Shown here piece by piece: positions 12,086 through 24,778 of a DNA stretch of 64,000 nucleotides. How positions within the stretch are numbered: position 1 is the first letter of the stretch; each line of letters starts with the position of its first letter. A model generated the notes under the pieces. The model worked only from the letters and a program-made list of their open reading frames with translations. It ran no database searches and was not told where the DNA came from. The DNA is taken from NCBI RefSeq assembly GCF_964355755.1, contig NC_092670.1, positions 4,429,001-4,493,000 on the forward strand, written 5' to 3'. This stretch comes from Antedon mediterranea (taxonomy: Eukaryota > Echinodermata > Crinoidea > Comatulida > Antedonidae). The translations under genes and the position numbers were made by a program.

Positions 12086-14338
12086 GTTTATTATTAGTTC
12101 GTTAATCTTTGATTTTTGCAAAAAGAACCACTTCTGTTTATTATGAATGTAGAGGGCAGTAAATCGATTTAGATGAGAATCAAACAACGTTCCATTAACT
12201 GTAACAAATAATGCTCTAAACATTGGCAGATAATTTTAGTGAGATGATGGTATATGGAAGAAAATTCTGTACATACAGGGAAAGATTGAAATTACAATTT
12301 TACTATTCCCAGGTACAAACATAATAGTATGATAATAGTATGAGCCCGCTGGCAGTATTTAATACTAAACAACTATATAACAAAACAATGTATTGTATAA
12401 CACAACTGTCGCATAAATACGCCTATAAAACGTGAAAATAGGCCACTTCCTAGGACGTAAGCTCGTATTACTTAGAATCAAATCGTAAAATAAACAATAA
12501 ATCACATCAAATTGTTACATATATATCTGTTACATAATAATAATTGAAACAGAATGGGTGAATGAAAAGTGAGCTGTAGCTGTAACAACAGTTATCAGAT
12601 GATTATATAATTAAGTTATTTTTATATTTAAGTTGGTCACTCCGTTTGTTTTCCTTTTTCTCGTCTTTTTGTATTTGTTATCGTTCCCATTTTTTAAGTG
12701 TTGAGGGTCTTTTTTTTTCCAAATTTTGAATAGAAAATTATGTTTTTTTTGTCATGATTCCTGCAAAACATGTTTGATTTATGTAAAATCAACCAGATAT
12801 TATAAAAAAGTAAAGCCTGTACATGAGCGTTAAGCTACAAATTAATGGTCTAAGAAATAGACATGCTCTCACATGAACTTTAGGCCGAAAGTAATACAGT
12901 ATTTTGCTAAATTTATACCGGGTTGCGCTGCATATAGTATGCAAGCTCAAAACTGACTTTTATGTCCATCATTTCTTGATTTTGATTTTTTCACGCTGCT
13001 GCTCTAGCCCGCTACGTCACACGAGATGACTCATTCATTAGATGAAATCAAGCAGCTTTATAGTATAGACTTGCCCCAAGTCTGTATTGTTTTTTTAAAT
13101 AATTTATTTGTTTTTATTTCGACCGCGATTTTTGTCTGAAAATACAAACTCAAGTAATACACGTATGAAACGCCATATGTGCAAAAATGTTTATATTTTT
13201 ACTAATATTAAGAAAAAACTCCGTCTGGAGCCCAGACTACTTTATAGTACTACACTTTGACATTTTTGTTAAAATGGAAACTCCACTATAATTTATTGGT
13301 ACCACCTGTTGAATCCAAAAACGGCTGAGAAAAGAGTCTAACGACAAATCCCAAAGCATTCTGGTATTTATGAGTCCCATGATATTACTATAATTCGCTG
13401 TCAGATAATCATTGAATTATTATCAAAACAGTCCATTGAAGTTTTTGTTTGTAATAGGATACTTGAAGTATCTAGGCGTGATGAAGTGACCCCCAGACTT
13501 GACCTTAGCAATAACAATAAGCGAGCAGCGTTTTTTGTAAGAAATATTCTTGTTTAAATTTGAAACAACAAATTTGATTCCTAAAAAAATAGTCTGTCTG
13601 ATATATATTGTTACAGTTTATGTGTGTTATTTATCATTATTTAAAATAAATATATAAAATTGAGCAGGTGATATTTAAAGATTTACGGAATTGCAGTAAA
13701 TAATAGTAATGACGCCATAAATATTATACAATAATTATGAAAACTAACACAAATGGTTTGACATAATAAATCATGTTCAATTACTGTTGTCACTTGGCTA
13801 CTTTTTCTTCTCATTTCCTGAAATTAATTGATGAAGAAGAAAAAACTTAATGGAAAGATTCACGTTGTTGAATCGTTTGAAAAACAAATGTATCCTAATG
13901 ATACTACTACTGTATCTAATCAGTTGATAAATATGAATTAGTATAATATAATGTGAAAACCATTATTGATTAATGATAGAGGGGGCTGAAAATGATAGAT
14001 ATATACTAAGGTTAAAGAACGTGTTACTGTAACACTATTTGAAAAAAATAGGCTCATAGTTCAATCATAGGTTATTCAAGGAATGTGCTATTCAGAACCT
14101 ATGTTATTTTTTATGACCATTTACACAATACGCAGAGCGGGTCGAGTGGTTTAAATAGCCTAATAAGTAGGCCTACTTATATCATAGCGATATTAGAATC
14201 CCTATGATATGATACTGAGTAGATAAGCAGCCGCTTACTCTTCAGCTTTTGTGCGTAAATAGTGAGCCTAGATATATGTCAGATACGATTGAACAAAAAC
14301 TAAATGTATTCGGCATATTAAATTCCAAATATTGTTAC
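12086..14338. other. Intergenic stretch with dispersed repeats
   Basis: No gene recognised. A diverged dispersed repeat at about 12716-12845 matches 47515-47660 (shared TTTGATTTATGTAAAATCAA-type block). A second at 12991-13555 matches 27634-28212. The remainder is AT-rich without visible structure. Confidence 0.45.
12991..13555 (+). repeat. Dispersed repeat D, copy 1
   Basis: It starts TCACGCTGCTGCTCTAGCCC and ends with GCGAGCAGCGTTTTTTGTAA followed by GAAATATTCTTGTTTA. The same start, middle blocks (such as GCTGTCAGATAATCATTGAA) and end occur in order at 27634-28212. The two copies differ by insertions: about 130 bp extra near 13070-13230 here, and about 240 bp extra near 27926-28168 there. 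Neither codes for protein. Type of element unknown. Confidence 0.7.
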
Positions 14339-14572
14339 CGTGAGACTAAAGAAAACCAGATATCTGGGGGTAAAAGCAAACTGATCAGGTCGTCGAACGC
14401 AGCCTTATTCATTGCCTCGTCCGATCGATGGTCTCCCCCGATGTGCTGTCGATCTGGAGGCGCCACACAGCTGACCTTAGATTCCAGTTTTCCTTGAGGA
14501 CCAGAGTAAATAACTTTACCTTCAGAATGTTTTTGTAGTACGGCACATGATTCGGTAATACAGTACTGAATC
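14339..14572 (-). CDS. Candidate exon Y of an unrecognised gene
   Basis: On the minus strand, an acceptor with a T-rich tract ending AAAACAG precedes an open frame of 77 codons, which ends at a possible donor (CG then GTAACA). The frame has a protein-like composition: it begins IQYCITESCAVLQKH, continues KVIYSGPQGKLESK and VSCVAPPDRQHIGGDH, and ends LISLLLPPDIWFSLVS. The region is richer in GC than its surroundings. The upstream candidate exon at 16464-16668 ends in a phase that fits exactly (two bases of a codon, completed by the first base here to give Arg). No family recognised. The Cys spacing CRIQYC after a hydrophobic strand faintly recalls a ZP-type domain, but that is a guess. Confidence 0.4.
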
Positions 14573-15418
14573 CTGTTTTACACATAATAAAAATATAACA
14601 AAAAATATAACAATAAATATCATGTACAGGAACTTAACGATATCTACATTGCTTCAACTAAAGTAATAATCAAATATAATGATCCATCAGGCAATATAAT
14701 ATAAATATGATCGGATGACCTATTTTGTGTTTAATTTTCGTTACGTCCTAATTACAGGTATCTACAAATAATTCAACATTATACAAAAAACAGAACTCTG
14801 TCGCCACTTGCTCTTTAACTTTTGATAGTTATTGATCCTAAATCACTTGTACATAACCTAAACAATACTTTATTTGGCAGGTTTATAATGCCAACGGGTA
14901 GTGGGTACCAATGACAGAAATGATACGATCAATTACGTTCAGGAAACGGTTAACATATTATTTGTTAACATAACAATCTTTACTGGCACTGAACACTATC
15001 AGTAATAATAAGAAGAAATATTACAATTTTTAGAAATATTGTACATCATTCATTTTCATCATTCATCATCATTTCAAAGTTGGTCAGGTATCGGGTATTT
15101 TTGTTTTAGTCGATAGATAAACCTTTTCCTTGTCAATAAAGTTTTTAGTTATTTTGTTAGTGCTATTTATATTATTCATGTATTCAGGTTGAGGATAATT
15201 TCAATAACACATGCTTAATAAATATATTTTTTTAACATATCGAACGTCTTCCAAAAATATATGCAGATGATATTTAGAAGAATGAAGGCGTTTAAATTGT
15301 AAAGGATGGTAATATCTCCACTGAATGCAAACATATTAGGACACTCACTTTGTGTTTTAACAATGATCTAAAGTAAACTTTTATCAAATACTATCGGTTA
15401 ACTTTTTTACTGTCCAGA

Positions 15419-15500
15419 TAATAATAAAAAATGAAGTGCACAAGATCAGTCACTACCGAACAGCAAGTGCCCAACCACAACGCAACAACTTGTCCCTCAG
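15419..15500 (+). other. Possible small plus-strand exon
   Basis: A strong acceptor (AACTTTTTTACTGTCCAG, ending at 15418) and a CAG|GTAAAA donor near 15500 bracket about 82 bases. A frame starting at the ATG near 15431 reads MKCTRSVTTEQQVPNH; a second frame is also open. It lies on the opposite strand between two minus-strand candidate exons, so it is at best one of two conflicting hypotheses. Confidence 0.2.
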
Positions 15501-16463
15501 GTAAAAAAATTAATATAATAATACAAATTATCGGTTAATTTGTCTATAGCGGAATCGATTTTAAACCCCGATTCCACAAGAACTTGATGGTTAAATTGTT
15601 AGCTGCGAAAACACGGCCTTAAAAGGTAAAAGTTATCAAAATGGTAGAGAATAATCCAGGGTAAGTGATTCAATCAACCAACCATATGGCAAGGATGAAC
15701 TTATGTGTCAGAAAAATATATTTGTTTAAAAAAAATTATAATTGCTTAATCATTGATAATTAAAGTGGACCGATCATCATTCACAATAATGAATATGACA
15801 GTACTGTACTAGGAGTACATACTTGAGTACTTATACTGCTTTAATTAGCCTAAGTTAATGTAGCTGAAGCCTGTTGTACTGTCAAGGGATAATGCACATC
15901 CGTAGGGACTACCAAACATTATATAATGAATTGCACTATTCACTACAATCATCCACATAGTTCACTACTCTCATCAACAATGGCACGCAATTCATCTTCA
16001 TTGTTAGCACTATTCTCTAATTGTAATTTTAAATTAAAAGTGGACCGATCACTTAACATAGTTTATTCTATGCTGTTTTTTCTGTTATTTGCACCATTGC
16101 GCCGGTTCATTCTTTGTTTTTGTAATAATTTATGTGGACAAAAACTCAAATTAGGTATATCATGGGGGAGGAAATAGTGTATTGATTAAATAAATGCATG
16201 TTCTATCCACCATGTTCTAACAATTATACTAACATGCAGATAATGTTCAAGAAAATAAGAAAAGATACAACTAATGTTTACCGGTCACGTAGAATCTCCA
16301 TCACTGTGCGCTGAATGGAAATTTAACAATGTAGGAGATTATCTCGTTTGCAGCTATTCTCTGAGGACATCCACAAACTGGACGTAGTCCATTAGACTAT
16401 CTTTCCCCAGGCTGCATTGTAATACATTTTATATACTTCACTGTTATTACAATATAGTATTAC

Positions 16464-16668
16464 CTACACTGAATGTCATAAATTGAACTATAAAAAAATA
16501 CAGCGTACGGCGCCCCATACGTTTGACCTGGTTGAGTAAGCACTGTAAGTAGCAAAGCATTACTGAACAGACGAGAAAGGTTGGAAGATATTACAAAAGC
16601 GTTATAACTGATCGAACCAACAGTGACAGTGGATATCACCGTCCCCACAGAATGGGTTTTAAGTTGAT
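16464..16668 (-). CDS. Candidate exon X of an unrecognised gene
   Basis: On the minus strand an open frame of 67 codons runs from a weak acceptor (ACCAATAG) to a donor (TGTAG|GTAATA). It includes GTVISTVTVGSISYNAFVIS, SNLSRLFSNALLLTVLTQPG and YGAPYAVFFYSSIYDIQC. The protein is hydrophobic and beta-strand-like, consistent with an extracellular domain. The exon ends with two bases of a codon, which matches the one-base start of the candidate exon at 14339-14572, giving a 1.9-kb intron. No family recognised and no start or stop exon found. Confidence 0.38.
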
Positions 16669-19600
16669 CTATTGGTTTATTTTTTAAACAAAGGTATATA
16701 TACTTAGACTAATCCAGGTGCATCTAATACATCAACTGGTAAGTAAAAAAAATCTTTCTTTTTTTTTTAAATTAAATGTATCTTATGATACTGATGTGGA
16801 ATTATTGAGGGGAGGGAGTAGGATGATCACTTTGTAACCATACAATCATTAGGTTTACCTAAGGTTTTTACATGTTGAATGTTCGTTGTTTTACAACCGA
16901 ACAAGAAGCCACAACGTTAGGTCTGTATTTAATTCTATTTCATTCACATTTATTTAGTCATTTATAATACAAATAATTGAAAAAAATAGCTTGTTTTAAA
17001 AAGGTAATAATTTATATTTATAACGACACAACAAGGTAGTGATGTGAGTGGGGTAAGACATACATAGGAGATAACAGACTAGTTAGTATGATAGCAAGAA
17101 GGAAATGAAAATAGTAACGGAACGAAATGTTGGAAAGTGCAAAAGTAGTGATGATGAAGGGGCCGATGTAGAGTGTAAAAAGAAGGAATAATTGAAACAT
17201 CATCAGTTAAGATGAATAAAAAGTTGATGAAAACGAGCAGAAAGAGAAATGATGATTAGGGGAGTGGATTTCAGTTATGAAATATAGTAATTGGTAACAG
17301 CAGGGATGAAGTGATGATAAGTGATGTATGACGAGTTTTAAAAACGTAGAGAGAAATAGCGTTGATAAAAAAAGAGGCGGCAAAGAAAGAAAGGTAAGAA
17401 GAAAGAAAGCTTTTAAGTTCATGAATCAGTTTCCGAAACGCTTTAAAAATCTTAAAATAAATAGATACAATCTTATCAATAGGCCTATTGACTGATCGAT
17501 AGGTGTTTGGTATTTATTTCAGTTACCTGCAAAGTTAACGTTGTGGCCTTTAGATAACCATCACAACTGTGACGTTTTTTTTCAATAGTATATCACTCTC
17601 AACATCTCCATCGTCATTCTTATCGCCGTCCTACATATTTTTATCAGAGCCATAATTTATTTGAAAGTTATGGCTTATGATTTGAAAAATAAAAATTTTC
17701 TTCAGCTCCATGATGCAAAAGTATTATTTGAGCTTTTGATGTATCTTCTAATGGTCAATAGGCGTATAAATAATTTAAAAAAAAGAAAACTTTACTAATT
17801 ACGGTACTACTACTAATACTCATCTTTGGATGGCATTCCACCTGTAGAGCATTTTGACTTATATAAGACGTTGCCTATAATCGTTGAGACTAAAACATTT
17901 TTACTTGAATTGAATCTACACATCAGGTCATATATCAATTCACAAAAAGAAGGAATTCTACATTTTGTAAACATAAGGCTGGCACTACAATGTTGCAATT
18001 ACCATTCTTAACCCATTATTGTAGCATACCTGAAGAGATCGCTTTTATCCCCCTGATTATAGTTGCACCACAATGTATATATATATATATATAAATTAAA
18101 AGTTAAATAATGCATATTATTAGCCTAATAAAAGAGTAAACAGCTGGCTGCTTATGTAATCATGGGTGGATCCTATAGATTATGAAAACTGGGTCTGAAG
18201 AAAGAGCATCATTCATCACAAATCTTACTCCATTACCATTACTGTATACACTTTTGACGTGTTTAAAAAAATCAATGTCAGATATTCCTATTTTAGGCAT
18301 ATAGATAAAATTAGTAATATAATAAAGACATTTCAGATTGCCATTAATAATGAGTAAATTAATAAAAAGAAAACAATTTATTAAATAACAAAAATCACAG
18401 AGGTTTGCGTGCAAAGTCAAAGTCTAATTAAATCAACTGTCATTTTTAATACAAATAAGCTTATCTTCGGACGACCTATCCAATCTAACCAATCGGAACC
18501 AATTTGGCAGCATCACGAATGACGGACCATAGAGGCAGTTACTAAAATAATTCCTCCATGGACGGACAATGCAAAATTATTTTTTTTTTTAATTTCGTTT
18601 TTGATGAAAGGACCATGTGAAAATAAAAGAAAATATCCCAGAAGATTTAAGAAATTAATAGGATTTTACACTAGTTTTAATCCATTTCCTGAACAAACTT
18701 TTATTAAATTAAGCAATTAGAGTCCACCCCTCCTGAAAGACAGTTATTATACATCCCATATACTGCACTTTCCTGAGGCCCCTTCTAACGTGTTCAAATA
18801 AAGTTCAACCGGAAATTGCCTAGTTTGAAACTCAGAGACTGTCATTAAAAATTAACCAATGATAGGTATTAATTTGTTGTTAAGCTCTTTTTAATTACTA
18901 TAAATAAGAAGAGCCCACCGACTTGGAGCGTACTCATTTTTCTGGATTTTTTTATGCGACCGACGAGGTAATGACAAAAATACAAAAAGCTCTTCTTCAG
19001 TTGCGTACGGCATTGGTTCTGTACCACCCAATAACATGAACCATAAACTACACAATTTAAGTTTTTTAGCCCGGAGAAGGTCTATCTTTCTGTCCGTTAC
19101 TTAATTCTCTGATTTTCAGCCTTTAAAATGAAATGAATCAGAGAATGGACAGACAAAAAAGTCGAAACCTGGTTAAAGAAAGATTTCAATTCATGGACAA
19201 AAATTGACTTACACAAAACATTTCCCAAATTCTCTGAGATTTGCTTCATTTATTTGCGGCATCGTTTAAAACTTTGTCAGTAACTGTGAATTTCGTTATC
19301 TTGTAACATCGTTTCCCCCTTTATTTTTTTGAATTATTGTTATTTAATCTACCCACACTACGCAGTGAAAGTTTCAGTGTTAGGTTGTTTAACCTGATGT
19401 AATACTATTTTGGTGTGAAAACAAATGAGGAAAAAAGTTTGTGTATAATTTGTATGGTTATATAGGCTATATAATCATAACATGGACAAACAGACTAAAC
19501 AGACGCAGAGAAACGAGACAACTTTTATCCAGAAAAAAACATAGACCAGACAAATGTTTACTGAAAGATTGAAATTCAACTTTCAAGCTGAAGATACTAA

Positions 19601-20400
19601 AAATAACGACCTTAGCATACAGAATTTAAGAATATTGAAAAACAGACGGCGGACAGACAAAAAAGCCGAAACCTGGTTAAAGATTTCAATTCAATATATT
19701 CATGGAAAAAAAGTTATCGAGGATCTTTACCATTACCGTACAAAATGCCAGGCCGTGAAATGTAATGTCGCCTCGATCAATCTGCGTGTTTATATTCGAA
19801 ACTATTGTACAAGTAATTAGTAAACAGGTAATAAATATCTTTCGTAAGCGCGCGTAAACGTTTTAGTTTTTCCAGTCCAAGAGTACGCCAGTGTCTGGAG
19901 TGTTTAATTAGTTAGGCTTACAGTTTAAAATGGCTACAGTAAGTTACAACGTATCCACGAATAACACAGATCTAGAATCTAGAATATTATTTTATCCCAA
20001 CTCAATTCTCTAAGATTTGCTTTTCCATTTAATTTTCAGCACCGTTTAAAACTTAATTTTAATTTTTCTTTTTTAATTTACCGACTATACGCAGTGAAAG
20101 TTTCAGTGTTATGTCGTTTAACCTGATGTAATAATATATATGGTGACTGTCTTAGAAAGTGAAAACAAATGAGGAACAGTTTGTGGGTATAAATTTAATC
20201 TACCGTATATAATCATAACAAGTATACCAACACATTTTTTTTCCTCATTTGTTTTCACATTCTAATGGGTCTGTATCAAGTTATATTACCTATCATCATC
20301 ATTATTTAAAATGCCTCTATATTTATAACATGTGTGTAAAAAACATTAATGGGGATTTACTGTGAAATTTGAACTGATCTGATAAGAAAGTGTTTATTTT
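16669..20400. other. AT-rich stretch with a local duplication
   Basis: No gene established. Blocks near 19142-19190 (GACAGACAAAAAAGTCGAAA) and 19364-19450 (CAGTGAAAGTTTCAGTGTTA) recur near 19645-19690 and 20092-20195 in the same order. This indicates a diverged direct duplication of roughly 0.6-0.7 kb. A purine-rich run of GA-type sequence lies about 17090-17410. Short frames at 17822-18011 (+) and 18172-18290 (-) have protein-like composition but no partner exons. Confidence 0.4.
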
Positions 20401-20576
20401 AACACAAATAAAATGATTGGAAAGTATGATCAATAGATTTTTTTTGCCGAACTTTGCTTTTAAGCAAACAATTTAAAAGTAAACTGATATGGCAGCTACG
20501 AGCTCAATGCTTACAGTGGATTCTACTACGGTTGAAGAAATATAACTTGGAAATTTAGCATTTGCAATACAGTAAC

Positions 20577-20987
20577 ATGTACGAAGAACATGTCTCAAAC
20601 ATAAAAGAAGGGAATGCAAACTGGATACATGATCATATGAAGGACACTGATGTTACATATAAAAGTTAGGATATAAGGAGAGGAATTCATTCTTTTCACA
20701 CCGACTTTAGAAGAGACAACAAAATAATAGACGGAGAAATGAGATTTGAAAATGATGTTGATAACATAGTTAACAATTAGAAAGAAAGGAGAAAGAAAAC
20801 AGTTTTTCCTGATGATTTTAAAACTGCAGAAATTAACAAACAGAAAAACTCAATAATACGAATGGAGTGGAATGTGTATGGAATATATAAAAATCTAAAC
20901 AAATAGAAGCACACCATTGTCACTAAGAAGAAGATGCATTCATATAGCAATTATCATATGGAGCAGAAATATGATCAACAGAAATAA
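20577..20987 (+). pseudogene. Possible decayed coding frame with three internal TAG codons
   Basis: One frame of 136 codons from an ATG runs MYEEHVSNIKEGNANWIHDH, then RRGIHSFHTDFRRDNK and ERRKKTVFPDDFKTAEINKQ. It is interrupted only by three TAG codons before a TAA at 20985. In DNA this AT-rich about ten stops would be expected. No family recognised. It could be a dead gene or a transposon fragment; chance is also possible. Confidence 0.22.
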
Positions 20988-23370
20988 ACCAATGGAAAAG
21001 AGGATTGTAATTGTTTGTAAATACTGTGGAGTAGCTTTGCGTCAGGGTGTTGAGTAATTGGTCAGATTTTTGCCCCACTCTGACGTAATTTGTATTTTAC
21101 ACAGTACATTGAGAACGAGGATTGCTACTTCTCAAAAGGAATAGAATGATAGTGTTCGACATTGGGTGAGTAGAAACTTGGAAAATGCTTTATAACCATG
21201 TGACCAGTTCACCTAACAAAGCTAGAGAAATGGCAAAGCAAAATATGTCGATATTGCCAAGAAAACTATGAAGAAACCAAAAGAAGGATCAGATCTGTAC
21301 TTGGAGAAACCCAACGACGCAGAGCACAAACAAGAAAACAAACAGTATGAAACAAAATATGACCGACAGAACAAGTAGGAACAATCGTCGCAATAGAACG
21401 TTTCTATATTTGATTTGAATTTATTATTAAAAATTACATACCAATAAAAGTGATAAAACATAAATTACTAACAATACAAATAAATGAATTTTCCAGGATA
21501 GCCCAAAAATCTTATTAGATTATTTTCCTTGGAATCCGTTAATTAACTAAAATATTAACATTGCATTAATATATATAAAAAATAAAATATATAAAACAAA
21601 ATTTGATTTAGGAATCAATTATTATTAGTCATAGGCCTATATTGGTAGATTAAAAGGATACGGTACTGATTTTCAATAACATATCTTATTAACATTGTTT
21701 AGCTTTCAGTTGGCAAATTCTATCCTATAAGACATAGTTGACCGATTTGGCTTAGTTCGTCTTTACCAATATTGTATTCGGTTGTGTGTATATAATCCAT
21801 TCCTAAATTCATGTATAAACCTAGCAACTTTAGTGTGAGTGGTTTTTGAGAAACACCTGAAAATCAAAAGCAACAGAGCAGAACATTTTACGTGAAGTCT
21901 TGAGTTAGTTAGTTACTAAAAACTTTTTGAACCAAAGATTTTCCAGACAGGTCTTCATCACAGCCAAGATATAAAATCCCTTTCTTCTTACTTATAAACT
22001 TATTTGTAAACATAGCAGTAACATAAAGACCATTCTTAAGCTTTCTTGACAGTCCCTTTTTAATCTAGGACATTATTCACATGCGTTCAACATCCTGGTT
22101 AGCAGCTGACGTAGGTACTGGGTACGCGCTACAACTCCGATTTGCTACAAATCCTGCAGACACAAAATGTTTCCGCCGCCGTTTGTGGCGCTATTATATT
22201 AATATAGAATAAATCTTTACTAACAACAGTATAGCCTATTAATGCATTTGGTGATTGATTATTACGTGATGCAAAGCTTTCAAGATACAAGAGATTTTGT
22301 GAAGTTTTGTGAATTTCTAATATCTATATACAAACAATATTGCTGATTAGGGAACAAATAATAATATAATACCCACCATTGCTTAACAAAAAAATATTAT
22401 GTAATATTGAAATAATTTAATTTCGAAAAATAATGTTATTAGGCCTACATTTCTAGGTTTTCTCCACCTGAACTTCAACCGCGATTTAGTATAACATTAG
22501 TTTAGTCGCATAAATATGGTTATTACTCAAAAAACGAATATGTTAGGACAGTCAGGCCTATTTAAGCCTCCTTGACACATCAAATGTAATACAAAGATAA
22601 TAATAATACATTTTACTTGCCTACAAATAAATCTTATCCTGCAGAAACTCGAGTAAAGTTATTTTAAGTGTCAATGTTTGATTTGTGTCATTATTTGTCT
22701 TTCTAAATGTCAGAAAAACAACCCCACACATGCTGATTTATGTAATGTTATAAAACATACAGTAATAAAAGTGTTGAAAGTAAATTATTATATCCCTTAA
22801 GGCGAGTATCGTCTTTAATGCTGGATCACTACTACCGCGCCTGGACAACTGTAGAAGGTTCAATAACGGTCATTACAATATGTAGTACTAGCAGGGAGTT
22901 GTAACTCCCTGGTACTAGGAACTAAGTAGCTAAGCCTTTCCTGTAAAATGATTTGGTTGGAGGCTTTGAACAAAAAATTGAAACGGTCACACCCAGTTGG
23001 CTATGCGGCGGAGTGAAATGATGTTTTAACCAGAAGGGAGTTAATTCTTTCATTAAGTACCGGTACTGTAAATTGTATTCACACATTTTTCAAATTAAAT
23101 TATTTAACATAAGCTTATGTGAAACAATGAAGGAGTGTGTTTCCATACGTATTTGCATGTTTTGTGATGACTTGCAGGTACTCTGGAGGAACCACTAAAC
23201 TATGATATCAAACATATATCAAATTATATGAACAATCAGAACTATAAATATTAGGCTTATGGGTATTTTTCTACAAATTACTACAAACAGCAAACTTTTT
23301 AATTTACGAAGATTCATTAAAATCTAGGTTTGATGTACTATCGTACACACAATCCGGAAAACATTTTATA

Positions 23371-23600
23371 CTCGATTCTCAATGCTGTATCTCTGAATAA
23401 TACAATATTATTTTTCCCATGAGTATTCGGTAATACAGCATCTCATATGTATCACATGTGATGCCTGTACCATGTTAGGTTATTATGGATAGGTGATGGT
23501 GTATGTTATTAGGCGATATATACAATTGTCCTGATACGGAGGAATATAGTACCAAGAATCGGGTGTACTGTACAACGGTATCTTTACATTTTTATTTTGC
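23371..23600 (+). repeat. Dispersed repeat H, copy 1
   Basis: The segment shares, in order, CGATTCTCAATGCTGTATCT, a TACAATATTAT block, AATACAGCATCTCAT, TCACATGTGATGCCT and a GGAGGAAT block with the region at 49738-49960. The copies are clearly diverged. Element type unknown. Confidence 0.5.
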
Positions 23601-23983
23601 TTACCCATTCCAACAATTAAAGGCACTATTGCACGGTCATCTATTCGTTTTAATTCTTAAAAGAAACGGAAAAAAACTACAAAGTTGTTGACAATGTGTG
23701 TTTTTAGTCTGATCGTAATTAGTTTCTACTTCTAATTATAAATAGTAAATTTTTGTTAAATTAATTAACAGGACAAAAAGAGAAAAATATGTTATTAGCT
23801 AGGCATAAGCCACAGGGTTATCATCAAGAAATGTTACTTTACTATTTGTGAAATTTCGCCAGACTTTTACTGACATTTGTTTAGAAAGTAGTGCTCATTT
23901 CTACAATCTACACAAACCAACTGATGAACATGAAGTTGACACCTCTCATCACGGTCATTCAAGTTCTTTTGTCAGTGGATAAA

Positions 23984-24225
23984 GTTCTGTCTACACTATC
24001 AAACTAGTTTGACGAAAAGTGTGATGTGTCCAAACATGACTGGTGACATATTGACATCATCATGTCCACATAATGGACACATCACATTTTTAAAGCTTAC
24101 TACGTCGGTCGGTTGGTCGGTCAGTCGGTCGATCGGTAAACACTAACTCAAATTTTAGCACGCGACTGCAGCCATGTATATGGCCTTGTTTTTGTCACAT
24201 AAACGTTTGAGTGTAGACAGAGCTT
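23984..24225. mobile_element. MITE family B, copy 3, split by a SINE fragment
   Basis: The left part starts GTTCTGTCTACACTATCAAA. The right part ends GAGTGTAGACAGAGCTT. Between them, at about 24092-24189, lies an inverted SINE 3' fragment (GGTCGGTTGGTCGGTCAGTC through GTATATGGCCTTG), which interrupts the MITE just before its TTTTTGTCACATAAA block. Confidence 0.75.
24092..24189 (-). mobile_element. SINE 3' fragment nested in a MITE
   Basis: This is the complement of the blocks seen at 2448-2550: the CCGACC repeats, then TAGTGTTTACCGA, GCGACTGCAG and GGCCATATA. Its position inside an otherwise intact family B MITE shows that it arrived after that MITE inserted. Confidence 0.6.
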
Positions 24226-24640
24226 AAGCTGTATGACAAAATGCGTCAAATAAAATTGTCATAACAATTATTTGAAAGGCAACCGATAGTTATGTCAAAT
24301 ATCAACTCGTTTTACAATACATCTGGCTTATATGAAGATAATATTAATAAAACATAAAATAAAAGCCTATGAGGAATTAGCAAATATCTACATAAATAAA
24401 TTTACCAAATGCAACAGAGGTTTACATTTTTTTTAAATACAGTAATCTTTTAAATTGTGTATATTTCTGAAACAATCATACACAATTGTATATTTCTCAC
24501 CGTAAATTCAGTACATCTTTAAAAATTGCACTATTTTGTTAATTGAATAAAATACACAGCCTACAGTAGTAGGCCTACCAGGGAAGGGTAAACATTGTAC
24601 TTTTCCTGATAGTACCGGTACCACTCATGCCAGGTCTAAA

Positions 24641-24778
24641 GTCCTGTCTATACTATCAAACTAGTTTGACAAACAAGTGTGATGTGCCCATATATGGTAA
24701 GTGGTGCACCCAATTATGGTAGTGATATGACATCATCATGTCCATATAGGCACATCACATTTTGTTTTCACAGAGCTT
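24641..24778. mobile_element. MITE family B, copy 4
   Basis: The left end AGTCCTGTCTATACTATCAA and the central ATGGTAGTGATATGACATCA match the family. The right end is shortened: TTTTGTTTTCACAGAGCTT, lacking the TCACATAAAGTTTGATAG block, so the copy has lost part of its right TIR. Confidence 0.7.

Noticed and set aside
17822-18011. Plus frame with IPPVEHFDLYKTLPIIVETK and a minus frame in the same place
   Set aside because: Protein-like composition, but no splice partners and both strands are open; not enough to call an exon.
18172-18290. Minus frame with IDFFKHVKSVYSNGNGVRFV
   Set aside because: About 40 codons with a possible acceptor, but no donor that keeps the full frame and no link to the candidate exon at 16464.
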